Source of the DNA: JACVRW01 sp963846505
Lineage (GTDB): Bacteria > Actinomycetota > Thermoleophilia > Solirubrobacterales > Thermoleophilaceae
Assembly: GCA_963846505.1 (NCBI GenBank)
Contig: CAWJWD010000004.1
Coordinates: 1,099,558-1,163,557 of the forward strand
Length of the DNA stretch: 64,000 bases
Direction of reading: 5' to 3'
A model generated the notes under the pieces. The model had not been told where the DNA came from, ran no database searches, and was given only the letters and a program-made list of their open reading frames with translations. Positions 56,040 through 64,000 of this stretch are shown here, piece after piece (the first letter of the stretch is position 1; the number at the start of each line of letters is the position of its first letter). The translations under genes were made by a program, and so were the position numbers.

Positions 56040-56862
56040 GAAGGAACGCGACGCGGGTCAGCGCGAGCATCCCGCGACGGCTGATGCACGACGGGAGCGG
56101 TCCACCTGCTGCCGGTCTACTACCTGCTGAGCCTGAGCGATCTGGCCCGCGAAGGCATCGCGAATTCGGGAAGCTTCCGCTTCGCCGACCATATCTATGC
56201 CGGCGTTGCCTCCGGGCGGACGCCGCTTGGCCGATGGATCGATCGGCGGCTGCTGGCGACGCCGGCAGCGCGGGCGTTCCGGTGCCGCTACCGGCGCGCG
56301 CAACTGGCCGTGCGGCACGTGCTCGAATCCTCGGCGGGCGTCGATCCACTCCGGGTGCTGGCCGTTCCCTGCGGCATCCCGCGCGACATCATCGAGCTGG
56401 CCTGGGTGCTTCATCGCGAGGATCCGGCGCTCGCCTCGCGGATCGAGTACCACGGCATGGACGTCGATCCGTCGGCGCTCGACGTGGCCCGAGCCGCGCA
56501 TGAGCGGCGCACCGCTCGGCCCCGTTCGCTTCCACTGCGGTGACGCGCTTGCGGCGGACGACTATCCTCGCGCCACGTTTCACGTGGTCGTCAGCACCGG
56601 CCTCGGCGATTTTCTCGACGATGCGGAACTGGAGGCGTTCTACGCGCAGATCCACCGCGTCCTCGAGCCGGGCGGCACGTTCTACACGAGCGCGAGCGCA
56701 CGAGACCGGAGGTCCGATGCGCTGCTCCGAATGGTGGAACTGCTGCCCTGTTACCGCACGGCCGGGCAGATCGAGCAGATGTTCCGAAGGCTCCCGTGGC
56801 GGGATGTGCGCGTCGAGACGGACGCGACCGGGCTGCAGGCGTTCATCACCGCCGTGAAGTGA
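56024..56862 (+). CDS. SAM-dependent methyltransferase (frameshift)
   Basis: From ATG 56024 the N-terminal segment (MPASMRRNATRVSASIPRRL) changes frame near 56,095 into AVHLLPVYYLLSLSDLAREG and FADHIYAGVASGRTPLGRWI. The Rossmann core is VLAVPCGIPRDIIELAWVLH (glycine-poor motif I), EYHGMDVDPSALDVARAA (acidic ribose-binding Asp), VRFHCGDALAADDYPRATFH and VVVSTGLGDFLDDAELEAFY. A change near 56,510 is needed to join them. Last gene of the cluster. The substrate could be a carrier-bound or released intermediate. Confidence 0.75.
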
Positions 56863-57043
56863 CCTCTTCTTCCGCCCGCACATAGGCGGGTCAGTGCGAA
56901 CGGCGCCACCTCACGCTCGGCTAAAGCCTTCGCGCTACACAGCACCTGCCCCACCTGCCCTACCCGCCGCCGCGCTGCCACTAGCCGGCCCCCACCTGCC
57001 CTACCCGCGCCCCGCCTGCCCTACCTGCCCCACCAGCCCCTCC
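56863..57043. repeat. CCTGCCCTACC word repeat spacer
   Basis: Pyrimidine-rich words CACCTGCCCTACC recur at least five times between the convergent methyltransferase and prenyltransferase ends. ACCTGCCCTACCTGC also occurs in the spacer at 28,200-28,220. No gene seen. Confidence 0.55.
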
Positions 57044-58019
57044 TCAAAGCGGCCGGTAGATGATCAGCGCCACTGCGAGCGCCCAGAGCGCCACGCACGC
57101 GAGCAGCGGCCGGTCGGTCAGGAGCAGATCCGACGGGCTGCCGCCGCCTTCACGCCGGTGCACCAGATACAGGTACCCTGAAAATCCCATACAACGGAAA
57201 CGGGATGGTGAATCCAAGCCACGACGTCCCGAACTTCGCCTGCGTCTCTGGGCTGATCGTATAGAACACATACGCAATCAGCGTCGACGCGGTCACCACG
57301 CCGATCATCTGATCGAGCAGGTACGGGCTGTACTCACCCAGAATCGGCCGGTGGTCGGGGGCGCTGCCGGCGAGCAGCACGATCTCGTGGCGCCGCTTGG
57401 CCAGCCCGATGAAAAGCGCCAGCAGAATCGTGCAGACGAGCAGCCAATGGCTGATCTCGACGTTGACCGCCACCGCCCCGCCGACGGCCCGCAGCACGAA
57501 ACCGAGCGCAATCGTCAGCACGTCGACGATGACGATGTGTTTCAACAGGCTGGAGTACAGGACCTGCAGGCCAAGGTACGCCATGGCGGTCATCGCGAAG
57601 GCCCGGCCCAGCGCCGCGGCGCCGGCCAGGCTGACGACGCCCAGGATGATGACTGCCCCGAGCGCGATCGGCACAGCGAGCGCACCTGACGCAATCGGCC
57701 GCCGCCTCTTGAGCGGATGTCGCCGATCGCTCTCACGGTCTGCGATGTCGTTGACGAGATAGACGATCCCGGACAGCAGGCAGAACACGATGAACGCCGA
57801 AACGGCTTGGGTGACGGCGGCACCGTCAAGCAGCCGCTGGCCGAAGATCAAGCCGGCGAACACCACGAGGTTCTTGATCCACTGGTCCGGGCGCAGGGAA
57901 ATGAGCAGCTGCACGGCGAGGGATCGAACGGGCGCGCCGTTGACCGGCGAACCATCAGCGGAGACATGACGAGAAGTGTCGCGGATCATGTCGGGAGCAT
58001 GGTAGTCCGACGGGATCAT
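57044..58019 (-). CDS. UbiA-family prenyltransferase (decaprenyl-phosphate phosphoribosyltransferase-like)
   Basis: A polytopic protein of about 325 residues. LLISLRPDQWIKNLVVFAGL is followed by the metal-binding NDIADRESDRRHPLKRRRPI of UbiA enzymes, then VDVLTIALGFVLRAVGGAVA, LAKRRHEIVLLAGSAPDHRP and GEYSPYLLDQMIGVVTASTL, a pattern typical of the DPPR synthase branch that makes decaprenylphosphoryl-phosphoribose. After a frame change near 57,180 the end is RYLYLVHRREGGGSPSDLLL and LACVALWALAVALIIYRPL. It is separated from the biosynthetic cluster by a convergent spacer. Confidence 0.83.
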
Positions 58020-58184
58020 GATGTCGATCCCGTAGGAGCGTCACACTAATGCCTACCGGCGCGGCTGGGTCGCGCGGGTCAAGTGGGTTGGTTGGGTGAG
58101 GTGTTCCTCCCCCGCTACCTTACTTGCCCCGACCTACCCCACCCACCCGACTCACTAGACCCACTAGACCCACTAGATGGCCGC
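58020..58184. repeat. CACTAGACC / CCCACC word repeat spacer
   Basis: Three copies of CACTAGACC near 58,152-58,176 follow C-rich words (CCCCGACCTACCCCACCCAC). The segment lies between the start of the prenyltransferase gene and the stop of the membrane-protein gene. No gene seen. Confidence 0.5.
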
Positions 58185-59696
58185 TTACGGGCCGGGGAAT
58201 GCGCGCGGCTGCGAGATCGGGATCGGCGCCGCCGCTGCCGCAACCATCGTCGCGCCCGAATGACCGAGGATGGTGGATCGCCGGCCACGGAACAATGGCA
58301 CCCATCCAGCCGCCTCGAGTCGCTTGATCACTGGAAGATCGACGGGGAGCCAGACGTAGTCCGGATTCAAGCGGCTGATGTCGTCTAGCGCCTCTGGCGC
58401 GTTGTCGTAGATGCGGCGATGCGCCGCGCGCAGCTCCTCGGTGAATACCGTCTCCCGCCGGCCGTCAATCGAGACGCGGATCGCCGGCCAGAAATGCCAG
58501 ATCGCGTATTCCCCGTAGTTGAACCACGTGAACATGTTCCCGTGGAGACGATGCGTTGAGACGTAGGCGGCCGCTTCGGGCTCGGGCAGCCAGCTGCCGT
58601 CCATCGTCACGCGGCGGCCCAGGAGCGCGACCGAGCAGCTGACGATCAACAGATACACAATCGCCGCCCCACGCCACTCGCGAATCGTCCTGCGTACCGG
58701 CTGCGTCAAGACGATGGCGGTCGACCGGGCGTATGGCGCGAGGAGGAATCCGACCGCGACGGCATAGAAGCTCACGATCCGCGCGACGCGAAAGCTGGCG
58801 ATCCCCAGCATGACGACAATCGCGATCGAAGAAACGGGCAGGACGCCTCGGCGACGCCACACGGCCGCCAGCGCCACAGCGGTCGGCACGAGCCACAAGA
58901 CCAGCGCGATCGCCGGCAGCTTCGTCACCGGCTGCCATTCGACGATGTCGGCGCGATCGGGCCTGACCGTCTCGAATAGAAACGCGAGCATGCGCATGCC
59001 GTATGGATTGCATAGCGTGGCGAGGCCGGCAGTCACACACGCGGCGATCAAGAGCCGCCGGTGTGAGGAACCGACTGTGGAGTCGAACAGGAAGCAGGCG
59101 GCAAAGAGCCCGAGCACACCTGCGCCGACGACCCATCCACCATGCAGGTTGACCCACACCGCAAAGATCATCGGCAGCAACAGCAGCACTCTGATCTGTC
59201 CGTCACGGAAACGGCCGAGCACGTTGAGCAGGGCCGCAAGGAGGAGCAGCGAGAACATCTGAGGCCGGGCAGTGACGAGCGATGGCCATGCGCCGAGCGC
59301 GGTTGCGAAGAGCAGCAGGTCGCGCTGGATCGGTGTGAGCTGATATCGGCGCCACGCGTCGAGCAGCAGTGCGCCGGCCGCCCAGGCGAGCGACAGCTTC
59401 AGGATGATCAGCCCGGCCCCTCCACCCGCGGCGTAGCAGATCCACATGATCGCCTCCGCCAGCCACTCGTGATTCACCCAGGGGCGGTCGCTCGTGAACG
59501 AGTACGGATCGCTGACGTGCACGGCGTGCGCGCGAACGATGTCGCGGCCGAAGGTCAGGTGGCCCCAAAGGTCGGCGTCGGCGCTCGTGCCGGCGAGAAA
59601 GCAGGTCAGAACGAGCAGCGTGGCGAGCGGAAGCAGCCGCGCGGCGGTCCGATTCCTTGCGTCAGCGACCGGCGAAATGGCACGACCGTGCAGCAT
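58185..59696 (-). CDS. Multi-spanning membrane protein, GT-C-like, paralog 1
   Basis: Start ATG 59696, about 503 residues with some ten membrane segments, intact frame. Conserved landmarks shared with the next gene: DADLWGHLTFGRDIVRAHAV, SDPYSFTSDRPWVNHEWLAE, AVWVNLHGGWVVGAGVLGL, LATLCNPYGMRMLAFLFETV, DIVEWQP and DYVWLPVDLPVIKRLEAAGW. An early acidic loop in a polytopic protein followed by a soluble C-terminal part resembles GT-C glycosyltransferases, but I do not recognise the exact family. Confidence 0.7.
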   Translation of the reverse strand: MLHGRAISPVADARNRTAARLLPLATLLVLTCFLAGTSADADLWGHLTFGRDIVRAHAVHVSDPYSFTSDRPWVNHEWLAEAIMWICYAAGGGAGLIILKLSLAWAAGALLLDAWRRYQLTPIQRDLLLFATALGAWPSLVTARPQMFSLLLLAALLNVLGRFRDGQIRVLLLLPMIFAVWVNLHGGWVVGAGVLGLFAACFLFDSTVGSSHRRLLIAACVTAGLATLCNPYGMRMLAFLFETVRPDRADIVEWQPVTKLPAIALVLWLVPTAVALAAVWRRRGVLPVSSIAIVVMLGIASFRVARIVSFYAVAVGFLLAPYARSTAIVLTQPVRRTIREWRGAAIVYLLIVSCSVALLGRRVTMDGSWLPEPEAAAYVSTHRLHGNMFTWFNYGEYAIWHFWPAIRVSIDGRRETVFTEELRAAHRRIYDNAPEALDDISRLNPDYVWLPVDLPVIKRLEAAGWVPLFRGRRSTILGHSGATMVAAAAAPIPISQPRAFPGP

Positions 59697-59859
59697 GTGA
59701 TGGCGGTGTCGAATCTGCAAGCATGATGCCCCGGCCTGCCGGCGGTTTGCGCTACAGACTGGCCGGCGACGCATCAAACGGGTACACGTCGAGAACAATT
59801 CTGGTCGCCAGATGACGATGTTGTGCGCAGAGGAGCGTGTCTGCGTGTGCAACATCCGA

Positions 59860-59986
59860 TGTAGTGCAGGCCTTTAGGCCTGCCCGTCGGGCGGACCTGC
59901 CGCCTTCGCGCCTCTGGCGCTTCGGCGAGCCTCGCCGTAGCTCGCGCGTCAACCACGCGAGCGGAGGCGGGAAGGTCCACACTACA
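59860..59986 (+). repeat. TIR-bounded dispersed element, copy A (127 bp)
   Basis: Starts TGTAGTGCAGGCC and ends GGTCCACACTACA, so the ends are inverted repeats (11 of 13 matching on the other copy). The interior reads TGCCGCCTTCGCGCCTCTGG, CGCTTCGGCGAGCCTCGCCG. About 90% identical by eye to copy B at 61554-61682, in opposite orientation. No coding capacity. Confidence 0.75.
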
Positions 59987-60007
59987 TTTTGCAACTCGGA
60001 CGGGCAG

Positions 60008-61489
60008 CTAAGCGGAGGGAAAGCAGGAGGACGTCAGCGGCGGTGGTGGACGCCACGAACTGCGAAGATGGCCGCGCGCCCACACCGTCGACATGCCGGT
60101 CTCAAAGATCGGCGTCCAGCCCCAATCCGCGATCGTCGCGCTCACGGGCAGGGATTGGGGAAGCCAGACATAGTCTGGCGAGAGGCGTTCGAGGAATTCC
60201 CGGGCGCCTGGCCCGTTTCGATAGAACTCGTTGTGCGCCCGCAACAGGGCCGCCGAATAGACGGTTTCGCGGCGCCCATCCATCGAGACCTTGAGGGCCG
60301 GGCCAGAGTGGAAGGACACATACTCGCCCCAATCGAACCACACGACCAGGTGCCCCGTCGCCCCGTTCTGCCGGAGAAACGACGCTGCACGTTCATCGAT
60401 GACGAACGAGCCGCGCGTTTGCAGACAGCCAACGCGCGGATGACCCATCGTCGATGATGCGACACAGATCATCCAGATCAGCAACGCGCCGGCCCATCCC
60501 CGGGCGTCGAGGCGCGCGCGCACACTGGCGGAGCCTCCGGCGAGAAGTGGTCCCACGAGCACCAGAACAGACAGCGAGAAGAACGGAACCAGGCGTATCA
60601 CCTGAAACGAGGCGACGCCGAGGAAGAGACAGACGGCGAAATACGCGAGGTGCTCACGTCGCGATCGCACGAGAGCGAGAAGCGCGATCGCCACCGTCGC
60701 CACCCACGGCAAGAACATAATCGGCGTACTGCGCAGCGATCCCCATTCGACGATGTCGCTACGTTCGAAACGCACCGTTTCAAAGAGGAAGCGCCACAGC
60801 TGCACTCCGTACGGATTCACGAGTGTCGCAATAGCCGAGACCACTCCGGCGGTGAGCAGCACGAGACGAACTCGGGACGAGGGCGTCTGGGCTGTTTTCA
60901 CGAACGTCCAGATCGCAAGGATGCCCCCCGCCATCACCCAGCCGCCGTGCAGATTCGCCCATGCCAGGAACAGAACGGGCAGAGCAAACGCCATGTGATG
61001 CCGTCCTCGGTCGAACTCGCGCATGAGCGCCAACAACGCGGCAAACAGCGGGGCTGAGAGCGTCTGTGCTCTGAGCGTCTGGGCCAGTGGGGCCACTCCT
61101 AAAAAGAACACCGTTGCGGTGAAGACTTCCAACCGCCAGCCTGCCATGCCGGAGCGCCGGGCCGACCACCGTGCGATGGCGAGCGCCGCCAGCACAAGCG
61201 CGGCATTGAGGATTGCGAGCGCGATCGTTCCGCCGACTCGGTAGACGGACGCGAAGAGTGCTTCAGTGAGCCATTCGTGGTTGATCCACGCTCGGTCGCT
61301 TGTAAACGAATAGACGTCGCTGGAGGGAACCGTGTGGGTCGACAAGAAGTCTTGCCCGTATCGTAGATGACCCCAGAGATCCGGGTCGGAGCTGAGCTGG
61401 AGCGCCACCGCGGTTGCGATGCCCATCACGGCGCCACGAACTAAAACAAGCAGCGTCGACTCTTTCTCGGATGGCGTTGAGGAGACCAT
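60008..61489 (-). CDS. Multi-spanning membrane protein, GT-C-like, paralog 2
   Basis: From ATG 61489 (MVSSTPSEKESTLLVLVRGA), about 494 residues, intact frame. It shares SDPDLWGHLRYGQDFLSTHT, SSDVYSFTSDRAWINHEWLT, LAWANLHGGWVMAGGILAIW, ATLVNPYGVQLWRFLFETVR, SDIVEWGSL and SPDYVWLPQSLPVSATIADW with the neighbouring gene, so the two are tandem paralogs. The open frame continues upstream of 61489 into the dispersed element B, which I take as noise. The gene lies between the two inverted copies of that element. Confidence 0.72.
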   Translation of the reverse strand: MVSSTPSEKESTLLVLVRGAVMGIATAVALQLSSDPDLWGHLRYGQDFLSTHTVPSSDVYSFTSDRAWINHEWLTEALFASVYRVGGTIALAILNAALVLAALAIARWSARRSGMAGWRLEVFTATVFFLGVAPLAQTLRAQTLSAPLFAALLALMREFDRGRHHMAFALPVLFLAWANLHGGWVMAGGILAIWTFVKTAQTPSSRVRLVLLTAGVVSAIATLVNPYGVQLWRFLFETVRFERSDIVEWGSLRSTPIMFLPWVATVAIALLALVRSRREHLAYFAVCLFLGVASFQVIRLVPFFSLSVLVLVGPLLAGGSASVRARLDARGWAGALLIWMICVASSTMGHPRVGCLQTRGSFVIDERAASFLRQNGATGHLVVWFDWGEYVSFHSGPALKVSMDGRRETVYSAALLRAHNEFYRNGPGAREFLERLSPDYVWLPQSLPVSATIADWGWTPIFETGMSTVWARGHLRSSWRPPPPLTSSCFPSA

Positions 61490-61553
61490 TGACCAGCCCG
61501 GTGACTCTACATCATAAGAACGACACGGCAGGCTTGAGCGTTTTTCATCCAGG

Positions 61554-61682
61554 TGTAGTGCGGACCTTCCCGCCTCCGCTCGCCGGGCCAACGCGCGAGC
61601 TACGGCGAGGCTCGCCGAAGCGCCAGAGGCGCGAAGGCGGCAGGTCCGCGGTTCCCGGGCAGGCCTAAAGGCCTGCACTACA
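61554..61682 (-). repeat. TIR-bounded dispersed element, copy B (129 bp)
   Basis: Inverted relative to copy A. On the plus strand it starts TGTAGTGCGGACC and ends GGCCTGCACTACA. The flank TCGG next to its end matches CCGA next to copy A, so similarity extends slightly outside the terminal repeats. No target-site duplication is obvious. Confidence 0.75.
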
Positions 61683-61874
61683 TCGGAGTGGAAAGAGCTG
61701 TTGGGGCGGGCGTTCGTGGCATCCAGCCGAGTGCACGGCAAGCTCTGCAACGAGGCGAACCGGACGGAGGACGGCTGGCCTGGCCGCCTCTCGAAACCCG
61801 GCGGTCGAGCCGATACCTAGTCGAGGATTCCCATTCCGCACACCATAGCGCTCCACGAGTCGACACCGCTTGAA
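61683..61874. other. 192-bp spacer before glycosyltransferase
   Basis: It lies between element B and the GTG at 61875. An in-frame stretch IPIPHTIALHESTPLEVT precedes the chosen start, so translation might begin a little upstream. No promoter was recognised. Confidence 0.3.
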
Positions 61875-63020
61875 GTGACCGTCGTGATGCCCTGCCTCAA
61901 CGAGGCCGACACGCTCGCGTCGTGCATCCGGAAGGCGCTGACCGCGATGAGAAACGCAGGAATCGCCGGCGAGGTCGTGGTCGCCGACAACGGCAGCACG
62001 GACGACTCGCCCGCGATCGCGAGGGCCGAAGGCGCGCGGCTGGTGCCGGTCGCCGACCGCGGGTACGGCGCCGCGTTGATGGGCGGGATCGAGGCCGCGC
62101 ACGGGCGGTTCGTCATCATGGGGGACGCCGACGACAGCTACGATTTCGGCGAGGTGCCGGCCTTCGTCGAGCGCCTCCGCCAGGGGTACGACCTCGTGCA
62201 GGGGTGCCGGCTCGAGTCGGGCGGCGGACATGTGCTGCCCGGCGCCATGCCGCGCCTGCATCGCTGGCTCGGCAACCCGATGTTTTCGCGGATCGCACGG
62301 CGCTGGTTCCGCGCGCCCGTCCACGACATCTACTGCGGCCTGCGCGGCTTCACGAAGACGCTGTACCAGACGCTCGACCAGCGCTGCACCGGGATGGAGT
62401 TCGCCACCGAGATGATCATCAAGGCGAGCCTCTCGGGCGCGCGCATCGGCGAGGTGCCAATCACCCTGCACCCGGACGGCCGCAGAAGCCACCCGCCGCA
62501 TCTGAAGACGTTCCGCGACGGATGGCGCACGCTGCGCTTTTTCCTGATGTGCACGCCGCGCCGGCTCTTCCTGATGCCGGGGCTGATCCTCGTCGTGCTG
62601 GGGATCGCCGGATTCACGGTGGCCATGCCGGGCATGACGATCGCGCGCATGACCTTCGACGCGCACACGCTCCTCTTCGCGAGCCTCGCGGTCATCTGCG
62701 GAAGCCAGAGCATGCTCTTCGCGCTGATCGCGAAGACGTTCGCGATCACGGAAGGTGTGCTGCCGTCCGATCCACGCGTCGACAGATTCGCGCGGATCCT
62801 CTCGCTCGAGCGCGGCCTGCTCCTGGGACTGGCCACCGTCCTCCTTGGCAGCATCATGCTCGTTGCCGCCGTCAACGAGTGGCGCGTCCGCGATTTCGGC
62901 CGTCTGAACTACGCCGAGACGATGCGAGTGGTCGTGCCCGGCGTGACGCTGGCCGTGCTCGGGTACCAGACGATTCTCGCGTGCTTTTTCCTCAGCCTGC
63001 TGACCATGCGGCGGCGCTGA
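61875..63020 (+). CDS. Family 2 glycosyltransferase with C-terminal membrane segments
   Basis: GT-A fold: VTVVMPCLNEADTLASCIRK, GEVVVADNGSTDDSPAIARA (NGSTD nucleotide-binding), YGAALMGGIEAAHGRFVIMG then DADDSYDF (DxD metal site), YDLVQGCRLESGGGHVLPGA and YCGLRGFTKTLYQTLDQRCT with GMEFATEMIIKASLSGARIG. The C-terminal 140 residues hold four membrane helices (LFLMPGLILVVLGIAGFTVA). This is the dolichyl-phosphate mannosyltransferase-like architecture that makes polyprenyl-phosphate sugars. The next gene starts immediately at the stop. Confidence 0.87.
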   Translation: MTVVMPCLNEADTLASCIRKALTAMRNAGIAGEVVVADNGSTDDSPAIARAEGARLVPVADRGYGAALMGGIEAAHGRFVIMGDADDSYDFGEVPAFVERLRQGYDLVQGCRLESGGGHVLPGAMPRLHRWLGNPMFSRIARRWFRAPVHDIYCGLRGFTKTLYQTLDQRCTGMEFATEMIIKASLSGARIGEVPITLHPDGRRSHPPHLKTFRDGWRTLRFFLMCTPRRLFLMPGLILVVLGIAGFTVAMPGMTIARMTFDAHTLLFASLAVICGSQSMLFALIAKTFAITEGVLPSDPRVDRFARILSLERGLLLGLATVLLGSIMLVAAVNEWRVRDFGRLNYAETMRVVVPGVTLAVLGYQTILACFFLSLLTMRRR

Positions 63021-63710
63021 ATGGCGTCGGAGTTCGACGCCTACGCCGGACACTACGACAGCGCGCTGAACCGGGGGCTCTCGCTGTCGGGCGAGTCCAA
63101 GGAATACTTCGCCCGCGTGCGCGTGCGATGGCTCGCCGCCCGCCTGTCGGAACTCGGCGTCCAGCCGGCCCACGTCCTCGACTATGGGTGCGGCACCGGC
63201 GGCACCAGCCCCGAGCTGCTCGAACAGCTTCACGCACAGACGGTCGTCGGCGTGGACGCGTCGCGCGAGAGCCTCGACGTCGCGCGAACCGCGCACGCCG
63301 ACCGCCGACTGCAGTTCAAGACCATGGGCGACCTCGAGCCGTCAGGACAATTCGAGGTCGCCTACTGCAACGGCGTCTTCCATCACGTCGAGCCCGGGCA
63401 GCGACTGGACGCGGTCGGCTACGTGCACCGATCGCTGTCAAAGGGCGGATACTTCGGCCTCTGGGAGAACAACCCGTGGAATCCGGGCACCCGGCTCGTC
63501 ATGCGGCGCATTCCATTCGATCGCGACGCGAAGCTGCTCTCGCCGCCGCGCGCGCGTGAGCTGCTCACCCGCGCCGGGTTTGACGTGCTGCGGACGGATT
63601 TCCTCTTTTTCTTTCCACGCATGCTGTCCGCGCTGCGGCCGCTCGAGGCCAGCCTCGCCCGCTTCCCCGCTGGCGCGCAGTACATGGTGCTCGGCCGGAA
63701 GGGTAAATGA
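63021..63710 (+). CDS. Class I SAM-dependent methyltransferase
   Basis: 229 residues, intact: MASEFDAYAGHYDSALNRGL, HVLDYGCGTGGTSPELLEQL (motif I), TVVGVDASRESLDVARTAHA (acidic Asp), QFEVAYCNGVFHHVEPGQRL (post-I) and GGYFGLWENNPWNPGTRLVM. The NPWNPGT segment is common in methyltransferases of polyprenyl/surface-glycan loci. The start abuts the GT2 stop and its own stop overlaps the next ATG. Confidence 0.87.
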   Translation: MASEFDAYAGHYDSALNRGLSLSGESKEYFARVRVRWLAARLSELGVQPAHVLDYGCGTGGTSPELLEQLHAQTVVGVDASRESLDVARTAHADRRLQFKTMGDLEPSGQFEVAYCNGVFHHVEPGQRLDAVGYVHRSLSKGGYFGLWENNPWNPGTRLVMRRIPFDRDAKLLSPPRARELLTRAGFDVLRTDFLFFFPRMLSALRPLEASLARFPAGAQYMVLGRKGK

Positions 63711-64000
63711 TCAGCCCTCCTCTCCCGTCGCTCATGACCGCGCTGGTCGCGGTCCTGGTCCTCATCGGCGGGATCATCGTCATCGCGCGCCTGAGCCGGC
63801 ACTGGACCACCTATCCCTCACGCGTCGCCACATTCCTGTCGGGCGCCTGGTCGCCGGGTGTCGCGGGGATCGTGACGCTCCTCGTCGTCCGCATCGTCTG
63901 GGGGTCGTTTCACGAACCTGGCGTCGTTCACGATGAGCGCGCCTACCTGCTGCAGGCGGAAATCTTCGCGAGCCGGCACTGGACCGCGCCGTCGCCCCCG
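63707..64000 (+). CDS. Membrane glycosyltransferase-like protein, N-terminal part
   Basis: ATG 63707 overlaps the methyltransferase stop (ATGA). MISPPLPSLMTALVAVLVLI opens a first helix and GAWSPGVAGIVTLLVVRIVW a second. EPGVVHDERAYLLQAEIFAS gives a periplasmic acidic DE motif at the position used by GT-C (PMT-like) glycosyltransferases. The gene continues past the window. It would accept the lipid-linked sugar from the GT2 product. Confidence 0.7.
   Translation, partial: MISPPLPSLMTALVAVLVLIGGIIVIARLSRHWTTYPSRVATFLSGAWSPGVAGIVTLLVVRIVWGSFHEPGVVHDERAYLLQAEIFASRHWTAPSPP

Noticed and set aside
61490..61750. N-terminal extension of the paralog-2 membrane protein
   Set aside because: The extra frame is the translation of dispersed element B (DVVQAFRPA type), unlikely to be protein.
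61665..63296. 543-residue minus-strand frame opposite the glycosyltransferase
   Set aside because: The complement of an unambiguous GT2 and methyltransferase pair.

Overview
The window looks like a chimera rather than one genome segment. It shows four blocks with different gene content and base composition, each ending inside a truncated gene. Block 1 (1 to about 2880) looks actinobacterial (Thermoleophilia-like, inferred): a quinolinate synthase gene, a divergent NrtR-type NAD regulator, and the C-terminal part of a LuxR-family regulator. Block 2 (about 2880-4497) carries two FG-GAP/ASPIC-UnbV (CRTAC1) proteins typical of Acidobacteriota, both cut. Block 3 (about 4497-15276) has lower GC and looks like a Koribacter/Sulfotelmatobacter-type acidobacterium: an ilvH tail, small membrane and exported proteins, a VWA protein, the glycolate oxidase set glcD-glcE-glcF and the tail of a PQQ dehydrogenase. 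Block 4 (about 15276-64000) is high-GC with large carboxypeptidase-regulatory TonB receptors, PEGA and Ser/Thr kinase proteins and text-like spacer repeats, which fits Vicinamibacteria-type Acidobacteriota (inferred).

Many genes are split by single-base frameshifts, although the family sequence continues intact in another frame. Density is uneven: about one per 100 bp in 33,000-37,000, about one in 2.7 kb in 47,158-49,898, and few in 51,285-56,862. I read these mostly as assembly errors and give gene spans across the frame changes.

Layout of block 4: truncated sulfatase, M20 peptidase, two TonB-dependent receptors (17137-23253), a fused transporter-like/spermidine-synthase/TPR protein (23360-26712), an orphan DNA methyltransferase, a VWA protein, a VTT membrane protein, two conserved unknowns, a response regulator with hemE-hemH-hemG, an O-methyltransferase, arginase, a second response regulator, tRNA-Lys(UUU), a CapA-like protein, a TadE-TadE-TadG set, a PEGA pseudokinase with a TonB-C-like partner, a GDSL esterase, then a signalling block (PDZ/membrane/GAF/kinase receptor, ECF-like sigma factor, zinc-ribbon pseudokinase) leading into a compact biosynthetic cluster. 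Beyond it lie a UbiA-family prenyltransferase, two paralogous multi-spanning membrane proteins with a pair of TIR-bounded repeats in inverted orientation, and a glycosyltransferase/methyltransferase/GT-C run continuing off the window.

The most interesting locus is 51285-56862. It holds a KAS III-like enzyme, a thioester-reductase-like SDR, two small carrier proteins flanking a class II aminoacyl-tRNA-synthetase-like amino acid:[carrier protein] ligase, two ferritin-like di-iron proteins and a methyltransferase, nearly all with overlapping stop/start codons. It reads as a small NRPS-independent pathway that charges an amino acid onto a carrier protein and tailors it. The product cannot be read from sequence.
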